Origin: Enterobacter asburiae
GTDB lineage: Bacteria; Pseudomonadota; Gammaproteobacteria; Enterobacterales; Enterobacteriaceae
Direction of reading: 5' to 3'
Assembly (NCBI RefSeq): GCF_024599655.1
Contig: NZ_CP102247.1
Location: 992,001 to 1,056,000 of the forward strand
Length of the DNA: 64,000 nucleotides
The notes below the pieces were generated by a model, which made no database searches, was not told the origin of the DNA, and was given only the letters and a program-made list of their open reading frames with translations. Every line of letters begins with the position of its first letter. Within the stretch, counting starts at the first letter, position 1. Below are positions 20,066-30,372 of this stretch, piece after piece. Position numbers and translations under genes: made by a program.

Positions 20066-20515
20066 ATGGCTGAAGTAGGCATTTTTGTCGGCACAATGTA
20101 CGGCAACTCGCTGCTGGTTGCGGAAGAGGCTGAGGCAATACTCGCCAGCCAGGGCCATAAAGCCACGGTCTATGAAGACCCGGAACTGGCGGACTGGCAA
20201 AAGTATCAAGATAAATACATTCTGGTGGTGACCTCCACCACCGGGCAGGGCGATCTGCCCGACAGCATTGTGCCGCTGTTCCAGGGCATTAAAGACCAGC
20301 TTGGCTATCAGCCGAACGTGCACTACGGCATCATTGCCCTGGGCGACAGCTCTTACGCCAACTTCTGCGGCGGCGGCAAGCAGTTCGATGCGCTCCTGCA
20401 GGAACAGAGCGCCCAGCGCGTCGGCGAGATGCTGCTGATTGATGCCGGGGAGCACCCGGAGCCAGAAAGCGAATCAAACCCGTGGGTGGAGAACTGGGCC
20501 TCACTTCTCAAATAA
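20066..20515 (+). CDS. yqcA: Flavodoxin YqcA
   Basis: This short-chain flavodoxin of 149 residues equals the E. coli length. The FMN phosphate loop [15 protein letters not shown] lies at residues 9-23, and flavin loops appear in [11 protein letters not shown] and [17 protein letters not shown]. It is related to MioC and probably acts as a one-electron carrier; the partner is not established, though it is encoded next to a pseudouridine synthase. A BIME follows the stop codon. Confidence 0.95.
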   Translation: MAEVGIFVGTMYGNSLLVAEEAEAILASQGHKATVYEDPELADWQKYQDKYILVVTSTTGQGDLPDSIVPLFQGIKDQLGYQPNVHYGIIALGDSSYANFCGGGKQFDALLQEQSAQRVGEMLLIDAGEHPEPESESNPWVENWASLLK

Positions 20516-20516
20516 C

Positions 20517-20592
20517 CCGCTGCCCGGCGGCGCTTCGCTTGCGCGGGCCTACGGGTTTTCCAGGCCGGGTCAGGCGGAGCCGCCACCCGGCA
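20517..20592. repeat. REP/BIME pair after yqcA
   Basis: Two facing REP-like palindromes are present: GCCCGGCGGCGC...GCGGGCCTACGGG and CAGGCCGGGTCAGGCGGAGC followed by CGCCACCCGGC. They share the GCCGGGT/ACCCGGC core seen in five other intergenic regions of this window. Confidence 0.85.
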
Positions 20593-20850
20593 ACGAAGCC
20601 GCAGCAAATCCTCAATTCCGTGAACCACCTTCCACTCCCTTGGGCTTATGCCATAAACAACCTCTCATACACCCTTCAATACTGTGTTTCTGCACGGTGA
20701 GAGAACGTGTCACTCCTTCATATACTTTCCCGGTCACTATAAAACGGCTTCAGGCCGTACCAAAACGACAAAACACAAGTCTCATTCTGATTACCCTACC
20801 GGTGCTGTACAGAATGAACCAGGCGAAAGCTATGTTTCAGGAGTGCAACA
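20593..20850 (+). promoter_or_regulatory. gudP upstream region
   Basis: The 258 bp between the BIME and gudP must hold the gud operon promoter. In E. coli it is activated by CdaR (SdaR) with glucarate. A short palindrome ACGGC-TTCAG-GCCGT (20744-20758) is the only notable symmetry; no operator could be assigned. No gene is seen. Confidence 0.45.
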
Positions 20851-22206
20851 ATGAGTACATTAAGCCACGCAGCGAGCAGCGCTGAAAAGCGCACCAACGC
20901 CCGCTACTGGATAGTGGTGATGCTTTTTATCGTCACGTCCTTTAACTATGGTGACCGCGCCACGCTGTCGATTGCCGGTTCGGAAATGGCAAAAGATATC
21001 GGCCTTGATCCCGTGGGCATGGGTTACGTTTTCTCCGCATTCTCATGGGCCTACGTCATCGGGCAAATTCCTGGCGGCTGGCTGCTGGACCGTTTTGGAT
21101 CTAAACGCGTCTATTTCTGGTCCATCTTTATCTGGTCGATGTTTACCCTGTTGCAGGGTTTCGTCGATATCTTCAGCGGCTTCGGCATTATCGTGGCGCT
21201 TTTCACGCTGCGCTTCCTGGTAGGCTTAGCGGAAGCGCCTTCCTTCCCGGGCAACAGCCGAATTGTGGCGGCATGGTTCCCGGCGCAGGAGAGGGGAACG
21301 GCGGTGGCGATTTTCAACTCAGCACAGTACTTCGCAACGGTGATCTTCGCGCCAATCATGGGCTGGCTGACACATGAGGTGGGCTGGTCACACGTCTTCT
21401 TCTTCATGGGCGGGCTTGGGATCGTCATCAGCTTCGTCTGGCTGAAAGTGATCCACGAACCCAACCAGCATCCTGGCGTGAACAAAAAAGAGCTGCAGTA
21501 CATCGCGGAAGGCGGAGCGCTGATCAACATGGATCAGAAATCCGCAAAAGCAAAAGTCCCGTTCAGCCAGAAATGGGCGCAGATCAAGCAGCTCGTCGGC
21601 TCGCGCATGATGATCGGCATCTATCTGGGCCAGTACTGTATTAACGCCTTAACCTACTTCTTCATCACCTGGTTCCCGGTGTACCTGGTGCAGGCGCGCG
21701 GCATGTCGATTCTGAAAGCGGGATTTGTCGCCTCGGTCCCGGCAATCTGCGGCTTCGTCGGCGGCGTGCTCGGCGGGGTGATTTCCGACTGGCTGATGCG
21801 CCGCACGGGGTCACTGAACATCGCGCGTAAAACGCCGATTGTGCTCGGCATGCTGCTCTCCATGACCATGGTGTTCTGTAACTACGTCAATGCCGAATGG
21901 ATGATTATCGGCTTTATGGCGATGGCCTTCTTCGGCAAAGGCATTGGCGCGCTGGGCTGGGCGGTGATGGCGGATACGGCACCGAAAGAGATCAGCGGCC
22001 TGAGCGGCGGTCTGTTCAACATGTTCGGCAACATCTCCGGGATTGTGACGCCAATCGCTATCGGCTACATCGTTGGCACCACCGGCTCCTTTAACGGTGC
22101 GCTGATTTATGTCGGGGTACATGCGCTGGTGGCGGTGCTGAGTTACCTGGTGCTGGTGGGGGATATCAAGCGCGTCGAACTTAAACCTGTAGCGGAGCGT
22201 GGATGA
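20851..22206 (+). CDS. gudP: D-glucarate/galactarate MFS transporter GudP
   Basis: GudP is a proton-coupled importer of hexarates in the anion:cation symporter branch of the major facilitator superfamily. The 451-residue product (450 in E. coli) has 12 predicted helices, with the family loop [13 protein letters not shown] between helices 2 and 3 (about residue 76). The ATG has a CAGGAG site upstream. Its stop overlaps gudX (ATGATGA), so gudP-gudX-gudD form an operon. Confidence 0.96.
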   Translation: MSTLSHAASSAEKRTNARYWIVVMLFIVTSFNYGDRATLSIAGSEMAKDIGLDPVGMGYVFSAFSWAYVIGQIPGGWLLDRFGSKRVYFWSIFIWSMFTLLQGFVDIFSGFGIIVALFTLRFLVGLAEAPSFPGNSRIVAAWFPAQERGTAVAIFNSAQYFATVIFAPIMGWLTHEVGWSHVFFFMGGLGIVISFVWLKVIHEPNQHPGVNKKELQYIAEGGALINMDQKSAKAKVPFSQKWAQIKQLVGSRMMIGIYLGQYCINALTYFFITWFPVYLVQARGMSILKAGFVASVPAICGFVGGVLGGVISDWLMRRTGSLNIARKTPIVLGMLLSMTMVFCNYVNAEWMIIGFMAMAFFGKGIGALGWAVMADTAPKEISGLSGGLFNMFGNISGIVTPIAIGYIVGTTGSFNGALIYVGVHALVAVLSYLVLVGDIKRVELKPVAERG

Positions 22207-23546
22207 TGACAACGCAATCGAGTCCAACCGTCACGGAGATGAAGGTCATCCCGGTGGCCGGGCAGGACAGCATGCTGCTCAATATTGGCGGTGCGCATAA
22301 CGCCTGGTTTACCCGTAATATCGTCGTGCTGAAAGACAGCGCAGGGAATACCGGCGTGGGCGAGGCCCCCGGCGGAGAGGTGATTTACCAGACGCTGGTC
22401 GATGCCATTCCGCAGGTCGTGGGCCAGGAGCTCGCCCGTCTGAACAAGGTGGTTCAGCGGGTGCATAAGGGCAATCAGTCGGCAGACTTTGATACGTTCG
22501 GTAAAGGTGCCTGGACGTTTGAACTGCGGGTCAACGCGGTCGCCGCCCTGGAGGCCGCCCTGCTCGATTTACTGGGTAAGGCGCTGAATGTTCCGGTTTG
22601 CGAGCTGCTGGGGCCCGGCAAACAGCACGATGCGGTTACCGTGCTGGGCTATCTGTTCTACGTGGGCGATCGCAATAAAACCGATCTCCCCTATCTGGCG
22701 CGATCCACGGGCGATCACGACTGGTATCGCCTGCGCCACCAGGAAGCGCTCTCCAGCGACGCGGTGGTGCGGTTGGCCGAGGCGGCGCAGGATCGCTACG
22801 GCTTTAAGGATTTCAAGCTGAAGGGCGGCGTGCTGCCCGGCGAGCAGGAGATTGAAACGGCCCGGGCGCTGAAAAAACGCTTTGCGGATGCACGGATCAC
22901 CGTCGATCCCAATGGTGCATGGCTGCTGGATGAAGCGATTAGCCTGTGCAAAGGGCTGGGGGATGTCCTGACCTATGCGGAAGACCCCTGCGGCGCGGAG
23001 CAGGGCTTCTCGGGCCGTGAAGTCATGGCCGAGTTCCGTCGCGCCACCGGGCTGCCTGTCGCGACCAATATGATCGCCACCAACTGGCGTGAAATGGGTC
23101 ACGCGGTGATGCTGAACGCCGTTGACATACCGCTGGCGGACCCGCACTTCTGGACGCTTTCAGGCGCAGTGCGCGTGGCGCAGCTGTGCGATGACTGGGG
23201 GCTGACCTGGGGCTGTCACTCGAACAATCACTTTGATATTTCGCTGGCGATGTTTACCCACGTTGGCGCGGCGGCGCCGGGTAACCCGACCGCCATCGAC
23301 ACCCACTGGATTTGGCAGGAAGGGGAAGCCCGCCTGACGAAAAATCCGCTGGAAATCATCAACGGCAAGATTGCCGTACCGGATGCGCCGGGCCTGGGCG
23401 TGGAGATTGACTGGGATCAGATCCATAAAGCCCATGAGGCGTATAAAAAGCTACCGGGCGGCGCGCGTAACGACGCGGGCCCGATGCAGTACCTGATCCC
23501 CGGCTGGACATTTGACCGTAAGCGCCCTGTTTTCGGACGTCACTGA
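22203..23546 (+). CDS. gudX: Glucarate dehydratase-related protein GudX
   Basis: GudX is a paralogue of glucarate dehydratase in the enolase superfamily. In E. coli it has little dehydratase activity of its own and its role is unclear. The product has 447 residues from ATG 22203, or 446 from the adjacent ATG 22206, which matches E. coli; the first overlaps the gudP stop. The catalytic KxK ([12 protein letters not shown]) and metal-ligand motifs ([18 protein letters not shown]) are intact. The C-terminal DTHWIWQEG is shared with GudD. It lies 15 bp before gudD. Confidence 0.93.
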   Translation: MMTTQSSPTVTEMKVIPVAGQDSMLLNIGGAHNAWFTRNIVVLKDSAGNTGVGEAPGGEVIYQTLVDAIPQVVGQELARLNKVVQRVHKGNQSADFDTFGKGAWTFELRVNAVAALEAALLDLLGKALNVPVCELLGPGKQHDAVTVLGYLFYVGDRNKTDLPYLARSTGDHDWYRLRHQEALSSDAVVRLAEAAQDRYGFKDFKLKGGVLPGEQEIETARALKKRFADARITVDPNGAWLLDEAISLCKGLGDVLTYAEDPCGAEQGFSGREVMAEFRRATGLPVATNMIATNWREMGHAVMLNAVDIPLADPHFWTLSGAVRVAQLCDDWGLTWGCHSNNHFDISLAMFTHVGAAAPGNPTAIDTHWIWQEGEARLTKNPLEIINGKIAVPDAPGLGVEIDWDQIHKAHEAYKKLPGGARNDAGPMQYLIPGWTFDRKRPVFGRH

Positions 23547-23561
23547 TAAAAGGATTGAACG

Positions 23562-24899
23562 ATGAGTACTTTTTCTACCCCAGTAGTTACCGCCATGCAG
23601 ATCGTTCCGGTTGCGGGCCATGACAGCATGTTGATGAACCTGAGCGGCGCGCATGCGCCATTCTTTACCCGCAACATTGTCATTATCAAAGACAATTCCG
23701 GCCATACGGGCGTGGGCGAAATTCCGGGCGGGGAGAAGATCCGCCAAACGCTGGAAGATGCCATTCCGCTGGTGGTGGGCAAAACGCTGGGTGAGTACAA
23801 AAATATCCTCAACACCGTGCGCAACACCTTTGCCGATCGCGATGCCGGAGGGCGTGGTCTGCAGACCTTCGATCTGCGCACCACCATTCACGTGGTGACC
23901 GGGATTGAATCCGCCATGTTGGATCTGCTGGGCCAGCATCTGGGCGTTAACGTTGCGTCGCTGCTGGGCGAGGGTCAGCAGCGCAGCGAAGTGGAAATGC
24001 TGGGCTATCTGTTCTTTGTCGGCGACCGCAGGCTGACGCCGTTGCCTTATCAGAGCCAGCCGGATGAACAATGCGACTGGTACCGACTCCGCCACGACGA
24101 GGCGATGACCCCGGACGCGGTGGTGCGCCTGGCGGAAGCCGCTTATGAAAAATATGGTTTTAATGATTTCAAACTGAAAGGCGGCGTGCTGGCCGGTGAG
24201 GAAGAGGCGGAAGCCGTCACCGCGCTGGCAAAACGTTTCCCGCAGGCACGCGTGACGCTGGATCCGAACGGCGCATGGTCGCTTAAGGAGGCCATTGCGA
24301 TCGGTAAACAGCTGAAAGGCGTGCTGGCGTATGCGGAAGATCCGTGTGGGGCTGAGCAAGGCTTCTCAGGACGTGAAGTCATGGCGGAATTCCGCCGCGC
24401 AACGGGGCTGCCGACCGCGACCAATATGATTGCGACCGACTGGCGTCAGATGGGACACACCCTGTCCTTGCAGTCTGTTGATATTCCGCTGGCGGACCCG
24501 CACTTCTGGACGATGCAGGGGTCGGTGCGCGTGGCGCAAATGTGCCATGAGTTTGGCCTGACCTGGGGCTCGCACTCTAACAACCACTTCGACGTGTCGC
24601 TGGCGATGTTCACGCACGTTGCCGCCGCCGCGCCGGGCACGATTACCGCTATCGATACGCACTGGATCTGGCAGGAAGGTAACCAGCGTCTGACTAAGCA
24701 GCCGTTTGAGATCAAAGGTGGCATGGTGCAGGTGCCTTCTACCCCGGGGCTGGGAGTTGAGCTGGATATGGACCAGGTCATGAAGGCCAACGAGCTGTAT
24801 CAGAAACACGGTCTGGGCGCGCGCGACGACGCGATGGCGATGCAGTATCTGATCCCGGACTGGACATTCGACAATAAACGCCCGTGCATGGTACGATAA
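23562..24899 (+). CDS. gudD: D-glucarate dehydratase GudD
   Basis: GudD dehydrates D-glucarate (and L-idarate) to 5-keto-4-deoxy-D-glucarate. The 445-residue enzyme (446 in E. coli) belongs to the mandelate racemase branch of the enolase superfamily. The KxK base motif [13 protein letters not shown], magnesium ligands in LDPNGAW and [10 protein letters not shown], and the His/Asp dyad region [10 protein letters not shown] are all present. AAAGGA precedes the ATG. It follows gudX by 15 bp, and a weak terminator lies downstream before the glycerate kinase. Confidence 0.97.
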   Translation: MSTFSTPVVTAMQIVPVAGHDSMLMNLSGAHAPFFTRNIVIIKDNSGHTGVGEIPGGEKIRQTLEDAIPLVVGKTLGEYKNILNTVRNTFADRDAGGRGLQTFDLRTTIHVVTGIESAMLDLLGQHLGVNVASLLGEGQQRSEVEMLGYLFFVGDRRLTPLPYQSQPDEQCDWYRLRHDEAMTPDAVVRLAEAAYEKYGFNDFKLKGGVLAGEEEAEAVTALAKRFPQARVTLDPNGAWSLKEAIAIGKQLKGVLAYAEDPCGAEQGFSGREVMAEFRRATGLPTATNMIATDWRQMGHTLSLQSVDIPLADPHFWTMQGSVRVAQMCHEFGLTWGSHSNNHFDVSLAMFTHVAAAAPGTITAIDTHWIWQEGNQRLTKQPFEIKGGMVQVPSTPGLGVELDMDQVMKANELYQKHGLGARDDAMAMQYLIPDWTFDNKRPCMVR

Positions 24900-24908
24900 A
24901 CGCATTGG

Positions 24909-24932
24909 GACCGCTCCCATTGGCGGTCTTTT
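24909..24932 (+). terminator. Hairpin after gudD
   Basis: The stem GACCGC/GCGGTC with loop TCCCATTG is followed by TTTTA. The T-tract is short, so partial read-through into the glycerate kinase gene is likely. Confidence 0.6.
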
Positions 24933-24976
24933 ACGTGGTGTATGCTTAACGTAACGACTATGCGTAAGGATGGCTT

Positions 24977-26116
24977 ATGAAAATTGTTATCGCACCGGAC
25001 TCGTATAAGGAAAGTTTGAGTGCGCTTGAGGTTGCGACAGCGATAGAACGTGGTTTTCGCGAGATCTTCCCCGAGGCGGTTTACGTCAAACTGCCGGTCG
25101 CGGACGGTGGCGAAGGGACGGTTGAGGCGATGATCGCGGCAACGCAGGGACGCATTGTGCATGTTCCGGTGACCGGCCCGCTGGGTGAGCGCGTGGAAGG
25201 GTTTTATGGCTTATCCGGTGACGAGCAGAGTGCCTTTATTGAAATGGCGGCGGCAAGCGGCCTGGAGCTGGTCGTCCCTTCGCAGCGTAATCCCCTGAAA
25301 ACCACCTCGTGGGGCACGGGCGAACTTATTCGTCACGCGCTGGATGCGGGCGTTAAGCATATCATCATCGGCATCGGCGGCAGCGCCACCAATGACGGCG
25401 GAGCAGGGATGGTGCAGGCGTTGGGGGCAAAGCTGCTGGACGACAGCGAACAGCCCCTTGGGCAGGGCGGAGGCGAGCTGGGAAAACTCGCGCGTATCGA
25501 CCTGAGCGGGCTGGACAGACGTCTGGCTGAGTGCCGGATAGAAGTCGCCTGTGATGTGACGAATCCGCTCACCGGTAAGGATGGCGCGTCAGCCGTATTT
25601 GGCCCGCAAAAGGGTGCCACTCCCGAGATGATCGTTACCCTGGACAACGCGCTGGCACAATATGCGAGAGTCATTGCCCGGGATCTGGATATCGACGTGC
25701 TAAACCTTGCTGGCGGCGGCGCGGCGGGTGGCATGGGGGCCGCGCTGTACGCCTTTTGCGGCGCGCAGCTGCGCCAGGGCATTGAGATCGTGACCGATGC
25801 GCTACACCTGGCCGACCAGGTGGCCGATGCGGATCTGGTGATCACGGGAGAAGGCCGCATCGACAGCCAGACGATCCACGGCAAAGTCCCGGTGGGCGTG
25901 GCGAGAGTGGCAAAACGCTTTAACAAACCCGTTATCGGCATTGCAGGCAGCCTGACGGCGGACGTTGGCGTGGTACACGATCACGGCATTGATGCGGTGT
26001 TTAGCGTGATCTACACCATCTGCTCGCTGGAAGACGCGCTTGAAAATGCCAGCGAGAACGTCAGGATGGCCGCAAGGAATATCGCGGCGGTGCTGAAAGT
26101 GGGGCAGGCATTTTAG
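24977..26116 (+). CDS. garK: Glycerate 2-kinase (GarK/GlxK family)
   Basis: This enzyme phosphorylates D-glycerate to 2-phosphoglycerate. The 379-residue product belongs to glycerate kinase type 1, with the N-terminal IAPDSYKESLSALEVA and PVADGGEGTVEAM, the GIGGSATNDGGAGM loop (about residue 134) and C-terminal VITGEGRIDSQT. In E. coli, GarK finishes the glucarate/galactarate route (5-keto-4-deoxyglucarate, tartronate semialdehyde, glycerate). E. coli has barA straight after gudD, so this gene is an addition to the gud locus that completes the pathway there. The sequence resembles both GarK and GlxK; the symbol follows the pathway context and is the uncertain part. Confidence 0.85.
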   Translation: MKIVIAPDSYKESLSALEVATAIERGFREIFPEAVYVKLPVADGGEGTVEAMIAATQGRIVHVPVTGPLGERVEGFYGLSGDEQSAFIEMAAASGLELVVPSQRNPLKTTSWGTGELIRHALDAGVKHIIIGIGGSATNDGGAGMVQALGAKLLDDSEQPLGQGGGELGKLARIDLSGLDRRLAECRIEVACDVTNPLTGKDGASAVFGPQKGATPEMIVTLDNALAQYARVIARDLDIDVLNLAGGGAAGGMGAALYAFCGAQLRQGIEIVTDALHLADQVADADLVITGEGRIDSQTIHGKVPVGVARVAKRFNKPVIGIAGSLTADVGVVHDHGIDAVFSVIYTICSLEDALENASENVRMAARNIAAVLKVGQAF

Positions 26117-26124
26117 CTGTGATT

Positions 26125-26202
26125 GCCGGGTGGCGGCTTCGCCTTACCCGGCCTACGTCAGAGCACCTGTAGGCCCGGTAAGCGCAGCGCCACCGGGCTT
26201 TT
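26125..26202. repeat. BIME between the glycerate kinase gene and barA
   Basis: Two opposed REP units (GCCGGGTGGCGGCTTCGCC... at 26125-26156 and GTAGGCCCGGTAAGCGCAGC... at 26169-26202) lie between convergent genes. They may end transcription from both sides. Confidence 0.9.
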
Positions 26203-26205
26203 ACC

Positions 26206-28965
26206 TCAGCTCCCCAATACCTTCATCGCTTCCCGCGTCACGTTATCCATTTCATCCAGCAGCTCCAGGAATTCCGGTTCAAGCTCCGATTCCGGCGTAC
26301 CGGCACGCAGCTGCTGCTCCAGCAGCTGGCAGAGGTTTTTCAGCCGCGGCACGCCGCTGTACCCGCAGCTACCGTGCAGCTTGTGGATTGCTTCCAGCAG
26401 ATCTTCCGGGTTTTCACCCACCAGCTGCTCTTCCACCTTATTGCGAATCTCCGGCAGAAACGCGACCAGCATTTGCAGCATTTCGCGGGCTAAATCGGGT
26501 TTCCCTGCCGCCTGGCGCAGGGCAAGCTGCCAGTCAAAGGTCGCGTTCTGGTTGACGCTGATTTCAACCGGCTCGCTGGATACCGTGTACGTCCCGCCAA
26601 TATGACCCGGCTTATAGCGTAACAGCAGGTTGTGAAGTTTCTCTTCATCGATTGGCTTCGCCAGATAATCATTCATTCCGGCGCTCAACAGCTTCTCTTT
26701 CTGACCGGCCATCGCGTGCGCGGTGACCGCAATGACCGGCGTTTGCTGCTGATGCGGCAGCTGGTGGATCAGCTCGCAGGCCCGAATGCCATCCATGCCC
26801 GGCATTTGAATATCCATCAGTATCAAATCAAACTGCATCTGCTTAGCCTGTTCAACCGCCTGCGCGCCGCTGGTGCACAGCTCCACATGCTGAACCTGGT
26901 CTTCAAGCAATACGCCAATGAGCTTCAGGTTGGCCGGATTATCATCCACCGCCATCACGCTCATCGGCAATTTTTGCTCATCGTCAATCAGCGGGAGGGC
27001 ATGCTGGCTAAGACGGCAATACTCCGTGAGCGCGGGCAGCAGGCGGGTCGCGGTGAGCGGTTTCAGCAGACACGCGGCGGCCCCGTCATTTTTCAACTCT
27101 TCTGCATTGAGCTGGGCATGGCAGGGCAGCGCCAGCAGCAGATAGTCGGTCATTGACGCGGCTTTCGCCAGCCGCTCCTGCTGCATAGTCAGTTCGCCGG
27201 TAAAGGTGACCGGGATCCCCATCAGCAGAATGTCGTAGTGCTCAACGGCAAGCGCTGAGAAGGTTGGGCTGTAGACCACCTCCAGCGGCGTGGTGCTTAA
27301 AATATCGAGCGCGCACTGCGCTGCCGCCGCGTTAGGTTCGACGTAGGCCAGACGCTTGCCTTTCAGGCAGTCCGTCACCGGGCCATCGGTCAGCACGTTC
27401 GGATTGAGGTCCAGATTAATGTGGAACCAGAAGGTTGAACCGCGATTCGGCTGGCTGTGGAAAGAGATATCGCCGCCCATCTCGTTCACCAGGCGCTGCG
27501 TGATCACCAGCCCCAGGCCGGTACCGCCATGACGGCGGGAGATACTGGCGTCCGCCTGACGGAACGCCTGGAACAGACGCGACTGATCCCGCTCCGGAAT
27601 CCCGATGCCGGTATCGCGGATCTGGACTTCAATCTGCACCTTATTGCTGCTGATCGAGCGTTTTTCTACCAGAATGTCGATGTTACCGCTTTCGGTGAAT
27701 TTAATGGCGTTCCCGACAAGGTTGGTAATGACCTGCTGCAGACGCAATGGATCGCCAATAACGTTATCCGGCACGTCGTTTTTAATGTTGAGCGTCAGCT
27801 CAAGGCCTTTGTCGTGCGACGAGTGCGCGAGCAGCGTCACCACCTCATCGAGCGTACTGCGCAGCGGGAAAGGAATACTCTCCAGGATCAGCTTGCCCGC
27901 TTCCAGCTTGGAGAAGTCCAGCACGTCGTTGATGATCGCCAGCAGGTTGTTGGCCGAGCGTTCAATGGTGTGCAGGTGATCGCGCTGAGTCGGGTTGAGC
28001 TCGCTTTTCAGGGTCAGGCGGGTGAAGCCGATCACGCCATTGAGCGGCGTACGCAGCTCGTGCGACATATTGGCCAGGAATTCCGACTTAATACGTGCCG
28101 CTTCCTGAGCGCGCTTTTTCGCCAGATCCAGCTCAACGTTCTGAATCTCCATCTGCTCCAGCGTTTCGCGCAGGTCGGACGTCGCCTGATCAACGTTGTG
28201 CTGCATCTCTTCGTGATACGCCGCCAGCGACATGGCCATCGAGTTGATGCCGTTCTTCAGCATATCCAGCTCGCCCAGCATAAACCCTTCCACCCGGCTG
28301 TCGAGCTGTCCCCGGCGGATGCGGTCAACCGTGTTAACCATGTTGCGGATGGGGCCCGTCACGTCGCGCATCAGGCGCCAGCCGAAGATCAGCGCAATGC
28401 CAATGCAGAACAGCATCATCACGCCAGAGATGAAGATTTCTTTATACTGCTGTAGCCGGACCGACTTGAGATCCAGCTCCAGCGCTACATATCCCAGCAT
28501 ATTGTTGCTGGATTTGGCGTCGGACTGCGCAGACTCATCGGGTGAATAGCTTTCAGATACGATCGGCGTGCGCAGGATCATGATATCGCCGCGCCGCAAT
28601 ACGGTGAGATGGCGAGGGAACGGCGTACCGTCCGGGATCTTCAGGGCCGCCGGATCGAGATGAAAATTCGAGGTGACAAACAGGCGGTTATGTTCGTCGT
28701 AAACGGAAATGGCGCGTACGATGTCCGAGTGGCGGCGGTGGAGTACGCTGATTAACTGACCAATGGATTCGCGGTTTTGCAGGTTCATGCCGTACTCGCT
28801 GGAAACGGCAAGCGGTTCGATAATGCTGGCGCCTGCATCCTCCAGCTGTCGCTGCAAATCGTTATAGCGGTGCACCACAAAGAAGATACTCAGCAGCAAA
28901 CCGATGAGAACGGTGGGGGCGAGGATCAAAATCATCATGCGCGCGCGCAGGCTGTAGTTGGTCAT
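26206..28965 (-). CDS. barA: Hybrid sensor histidine kinase BarA
   Basis: BarA is the tripartite sensor kinase that phosphorylates UvrY in response to short-chain carboxylates and so drives csrB/csrC transcription. The 919-residue product (918 in E. coli) has a first membrane helix at about residues 10-28, a periplasmic segment, a second helix at about 176-196 and a HAMP linker. HisKA follows with the phospho-accepting histidine in [15 protein letters not shown] (about 302), then the ATPase with N and G boxes ([17 protein letters not shown]). A receiver domain has its aspartate in [13 protein letters not shown] (about 718), and a C-terminal Hpt domain its histidine in [12 protein letters not shown] (about 861). 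It is divergent from rlmD. Confidence 0.97.
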   Translation of the reverse strand: MTNYSLRARMMILILAPTVLIGLLLSIFFVVHRYNDLQRQLEDAGASIIEPLAVSSEYGMNLQNRESIGQLISVLHRRHSDIVRAISVYDEHNRLFVTSNFHLDPAALKIPDGTPFPRHLTVLRRGDIMILRTPIVSESYSPDESAQSDAKSSNNMLGYVALELDLKSVRLQQYKEIFISGVMMLFCIGIALIFGWRLMRDVTGPIRNMVNTVDRIRRGQLDSRVEGFMLGELDMLKNGINSMAMSLAAYHEEMQHNVDQATSDLRETLEQMEIQNVELDLAKKRAQEAARIKSEFLANMSHELRTPLNGVIGFTRLTLKSELNPTQRDHLHTIERSANNLLAIINDVLDFSKLEAGKLILESIPFPLRSTLDEVVTLLAHSSHDKGLELTLNIKNDVPDNVIGDPLRLQQVITNLVGNAIKFTESGNIDILVEKRSISSNKVQIEVQIRDTGIGIPERDQSRLFQAFRQADASISRRHGGTGLGLVITQRLVNEMGGDISFHSQPNRGSTFWFHINLDLNPNVLTDGPVTDCLKGKRLAYVEPNAAAAQCALDILSTTPLEVVYSPTFSALAVEHYDILLMGIPVTFTGELTMQQERLAKAASMTDYLLLALPCHAQLNAEELKNDGAAACLLKPLTATRLLPALTEYCRLSQHALPLIDDEQKLPMSVMAVDDNPANLKLIGVLLEDQVQHVELCTSGAQAVEQAKQMQFDLILMDIQMPGMDGIRACELIHQLPHQQQTPVIAVTAHAMAGQKEKLLSAGMNDYLAKPIDEEKLHNLLLRYKPGHIGGTYTVSSEPVEISVNQNATFDWQLALRQAAGKPDLAREMLQMLVAFLPEIRNKVEEQLVGENPEDLLEAIHKLHGSCGYSGVPRLKNLCQLLEQQLRAGTPESELEPEFLELLDEMDNVTREAMKVLGS

Positions 28966-29022
28966 GGCGTTCCGTTATGGGACAATTAAGATAATTATGT
29001 TTATGTGAGAAAAATCTCGGCG

Positions 29023-30321
29023 ATGGCGCAATTCTACTCTGCAAAGCGACGCGTGACGACGCGTCAAATCATCACTGTTGAAGCCACGGACCTCGATCCG
29101 TTTGGTCAGGGAGTGGCACGTCACAATGGTAAGGCTCTGTTTATAACAGGTTTACTGCCAACAGAACGAGCAGAAATTACGCTGACGGAAGATAAACGCC
29201 AGTTCGCGCGCGGACAGGTTAAGCGTCGTCTCAACGATAGCCCGGAGCGCGTGAAGCCCCGCTGCCCACATTTTGGCGTTTGCGGGGGCTGCCAGCAACA
29301 GCATGCGAGCACAGAATTACAGCAAAAAAGCAAAAGCCGCGCGCTGGCGCGTCAGCTTAAACACGACGTTAACGAAATTCTCGCCGATGAGCCCTGGGGC
29401 TACCGTCGGCGCGCCCGCCTGAGCCTCAGCTATCAGCCAAAAACGGCGCGGCTGGAGATGGGGTTTCGCAAGGCCGGCTCCAGTGACATCGTCGATGTGC
29501 AGCAGTGCCCCATTTTGGTGCCCCATCTTGAGGCGTTGCTTCCGGATGTGCGCACCTGTCTCTCCGGGCTGGACGGCGTTCGCCACCTTGGGCATGTCGA
29601 ACTGGTCATGGCAAACAATGGACCGCTGATGGTGCTGCGCCATACCGCGCCGCTGTCGAAAAAAGATCGCGAAAAACTGGAACGCTTTTCGCATTCCCAC
29701 GACCTGGCGCTTTTTCTTGCACCACAAAGCGAGATACTTGAGCAGGTTACCGGTGAGGCGCCCTGGTATGCGTCAAACGGGCTACGCTTAACGTTCAGCC
29801 CGCGGGATTTCATTCAGGTGAATGATGGCGTAAACCAGCAGATGGTTGAGAAAGCGCTGACGTGGCTGGATGTTCAGAAAAGCGATCGAGTGCTCGATCT
29901 GTTCTGCGGAATGGGCAACTTCACGCTGCCGTTGGCGCGAAAAGCGGCCAGCGTCGTCGGCGTGGAAGGCGTTGAGGCGCTGGTGGCTAAAGGGCAGGAG
30001 AACGCACAGCAGAACGGCTTGCAAAATGTGACATTCTTTCATCAAAATCTTGAGGAAGATGTCACCCAACAGCCGTGGGCAAAACAGGGCTTTGATAAAA
30101 TTTTGCTCGACCCGGCGCGTGCCGGTGCCCCGGGTGTGATGGCACATATTATTAAACTCGCGCCGAAGCGTGTGGTCTATGTTTCCTGTAATCCGGCAAC
30201 GCTTGCCCGGGACAGTGAGGCATTAATCAGCGCGGGTTACCAGATTCAGCGTCTGGCAATGCTGGACATGTTCCCGCACACTGGTCATCTGGAATCGATG
30301 GTGTTGTTCGAGCACATCTAA
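29023..30321 (+). CDS. rlmD: 23S rRNA (uracil1939-C5)-methyltransferase RlmD
   Basis: RlmD methylates U1939 of 23S rRNA. Starting at ATG 29023 gives 432 residues and the family N-terminus [10 protein letters not shown]; an ATG 18 bp upstream is less likely. A TRAM domain covers about residues 10-68. The [4Fe-4S] cysteines lie in [16 protein letters not shown] and in QQCPIL. The SAM motif is [16 protein letters not shown], and the catalytic cysteine is in [13 protein letters not shown]. It is followed by relA after 51 bp. Confidence 0.97.
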   Translation: MAQFYSAKRRVTTRQIITVEATDLDPFGQGVARHNGKALFITGLLPTERAEITLTEDKRQFARGQVKRRLNDSPERVKPRCPHFGVCGGCQQQHASTELQQKSKSRALARQLKHDVNEILADEPWGYRRRARLSLSYQPKTARLEMGFRKAGSSDIVDVQQCPILVPHLEALLPDVRTCLSGLDGVRHLGHVELVMANNGPLMVLRHTAPLSKKDREKLERFSHSHDLALFLAPQSEILEQVTGEAPWYASNGLRLTFSPRDFIQVNDGVNQQMVEKALTWLDVQKSDRVLDLFCGMGNFTLPLARKAASVVGVEGVEALVAKGQENAQQNGLQNVTFFHQNLEEDVTQQPWAKQGFDKILLDPARAGAPGVMAHIIKLAPKRVVYVSCNPATLARDSEALISAGYQIQRLAMLDMFPHTGHLESMVLFEHI

Positions 30322-30372
30322 TTTGTTTGGCTTGTCGACTTCGACAGGCCCTGGTCCCTAAAGGAGAGGACA

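Noticed and set aside
20439..20885. 148-residue frame running from yqcA into gudP
   Set aside because: It reads through a REP pair and overlaps both real genes out of frame.
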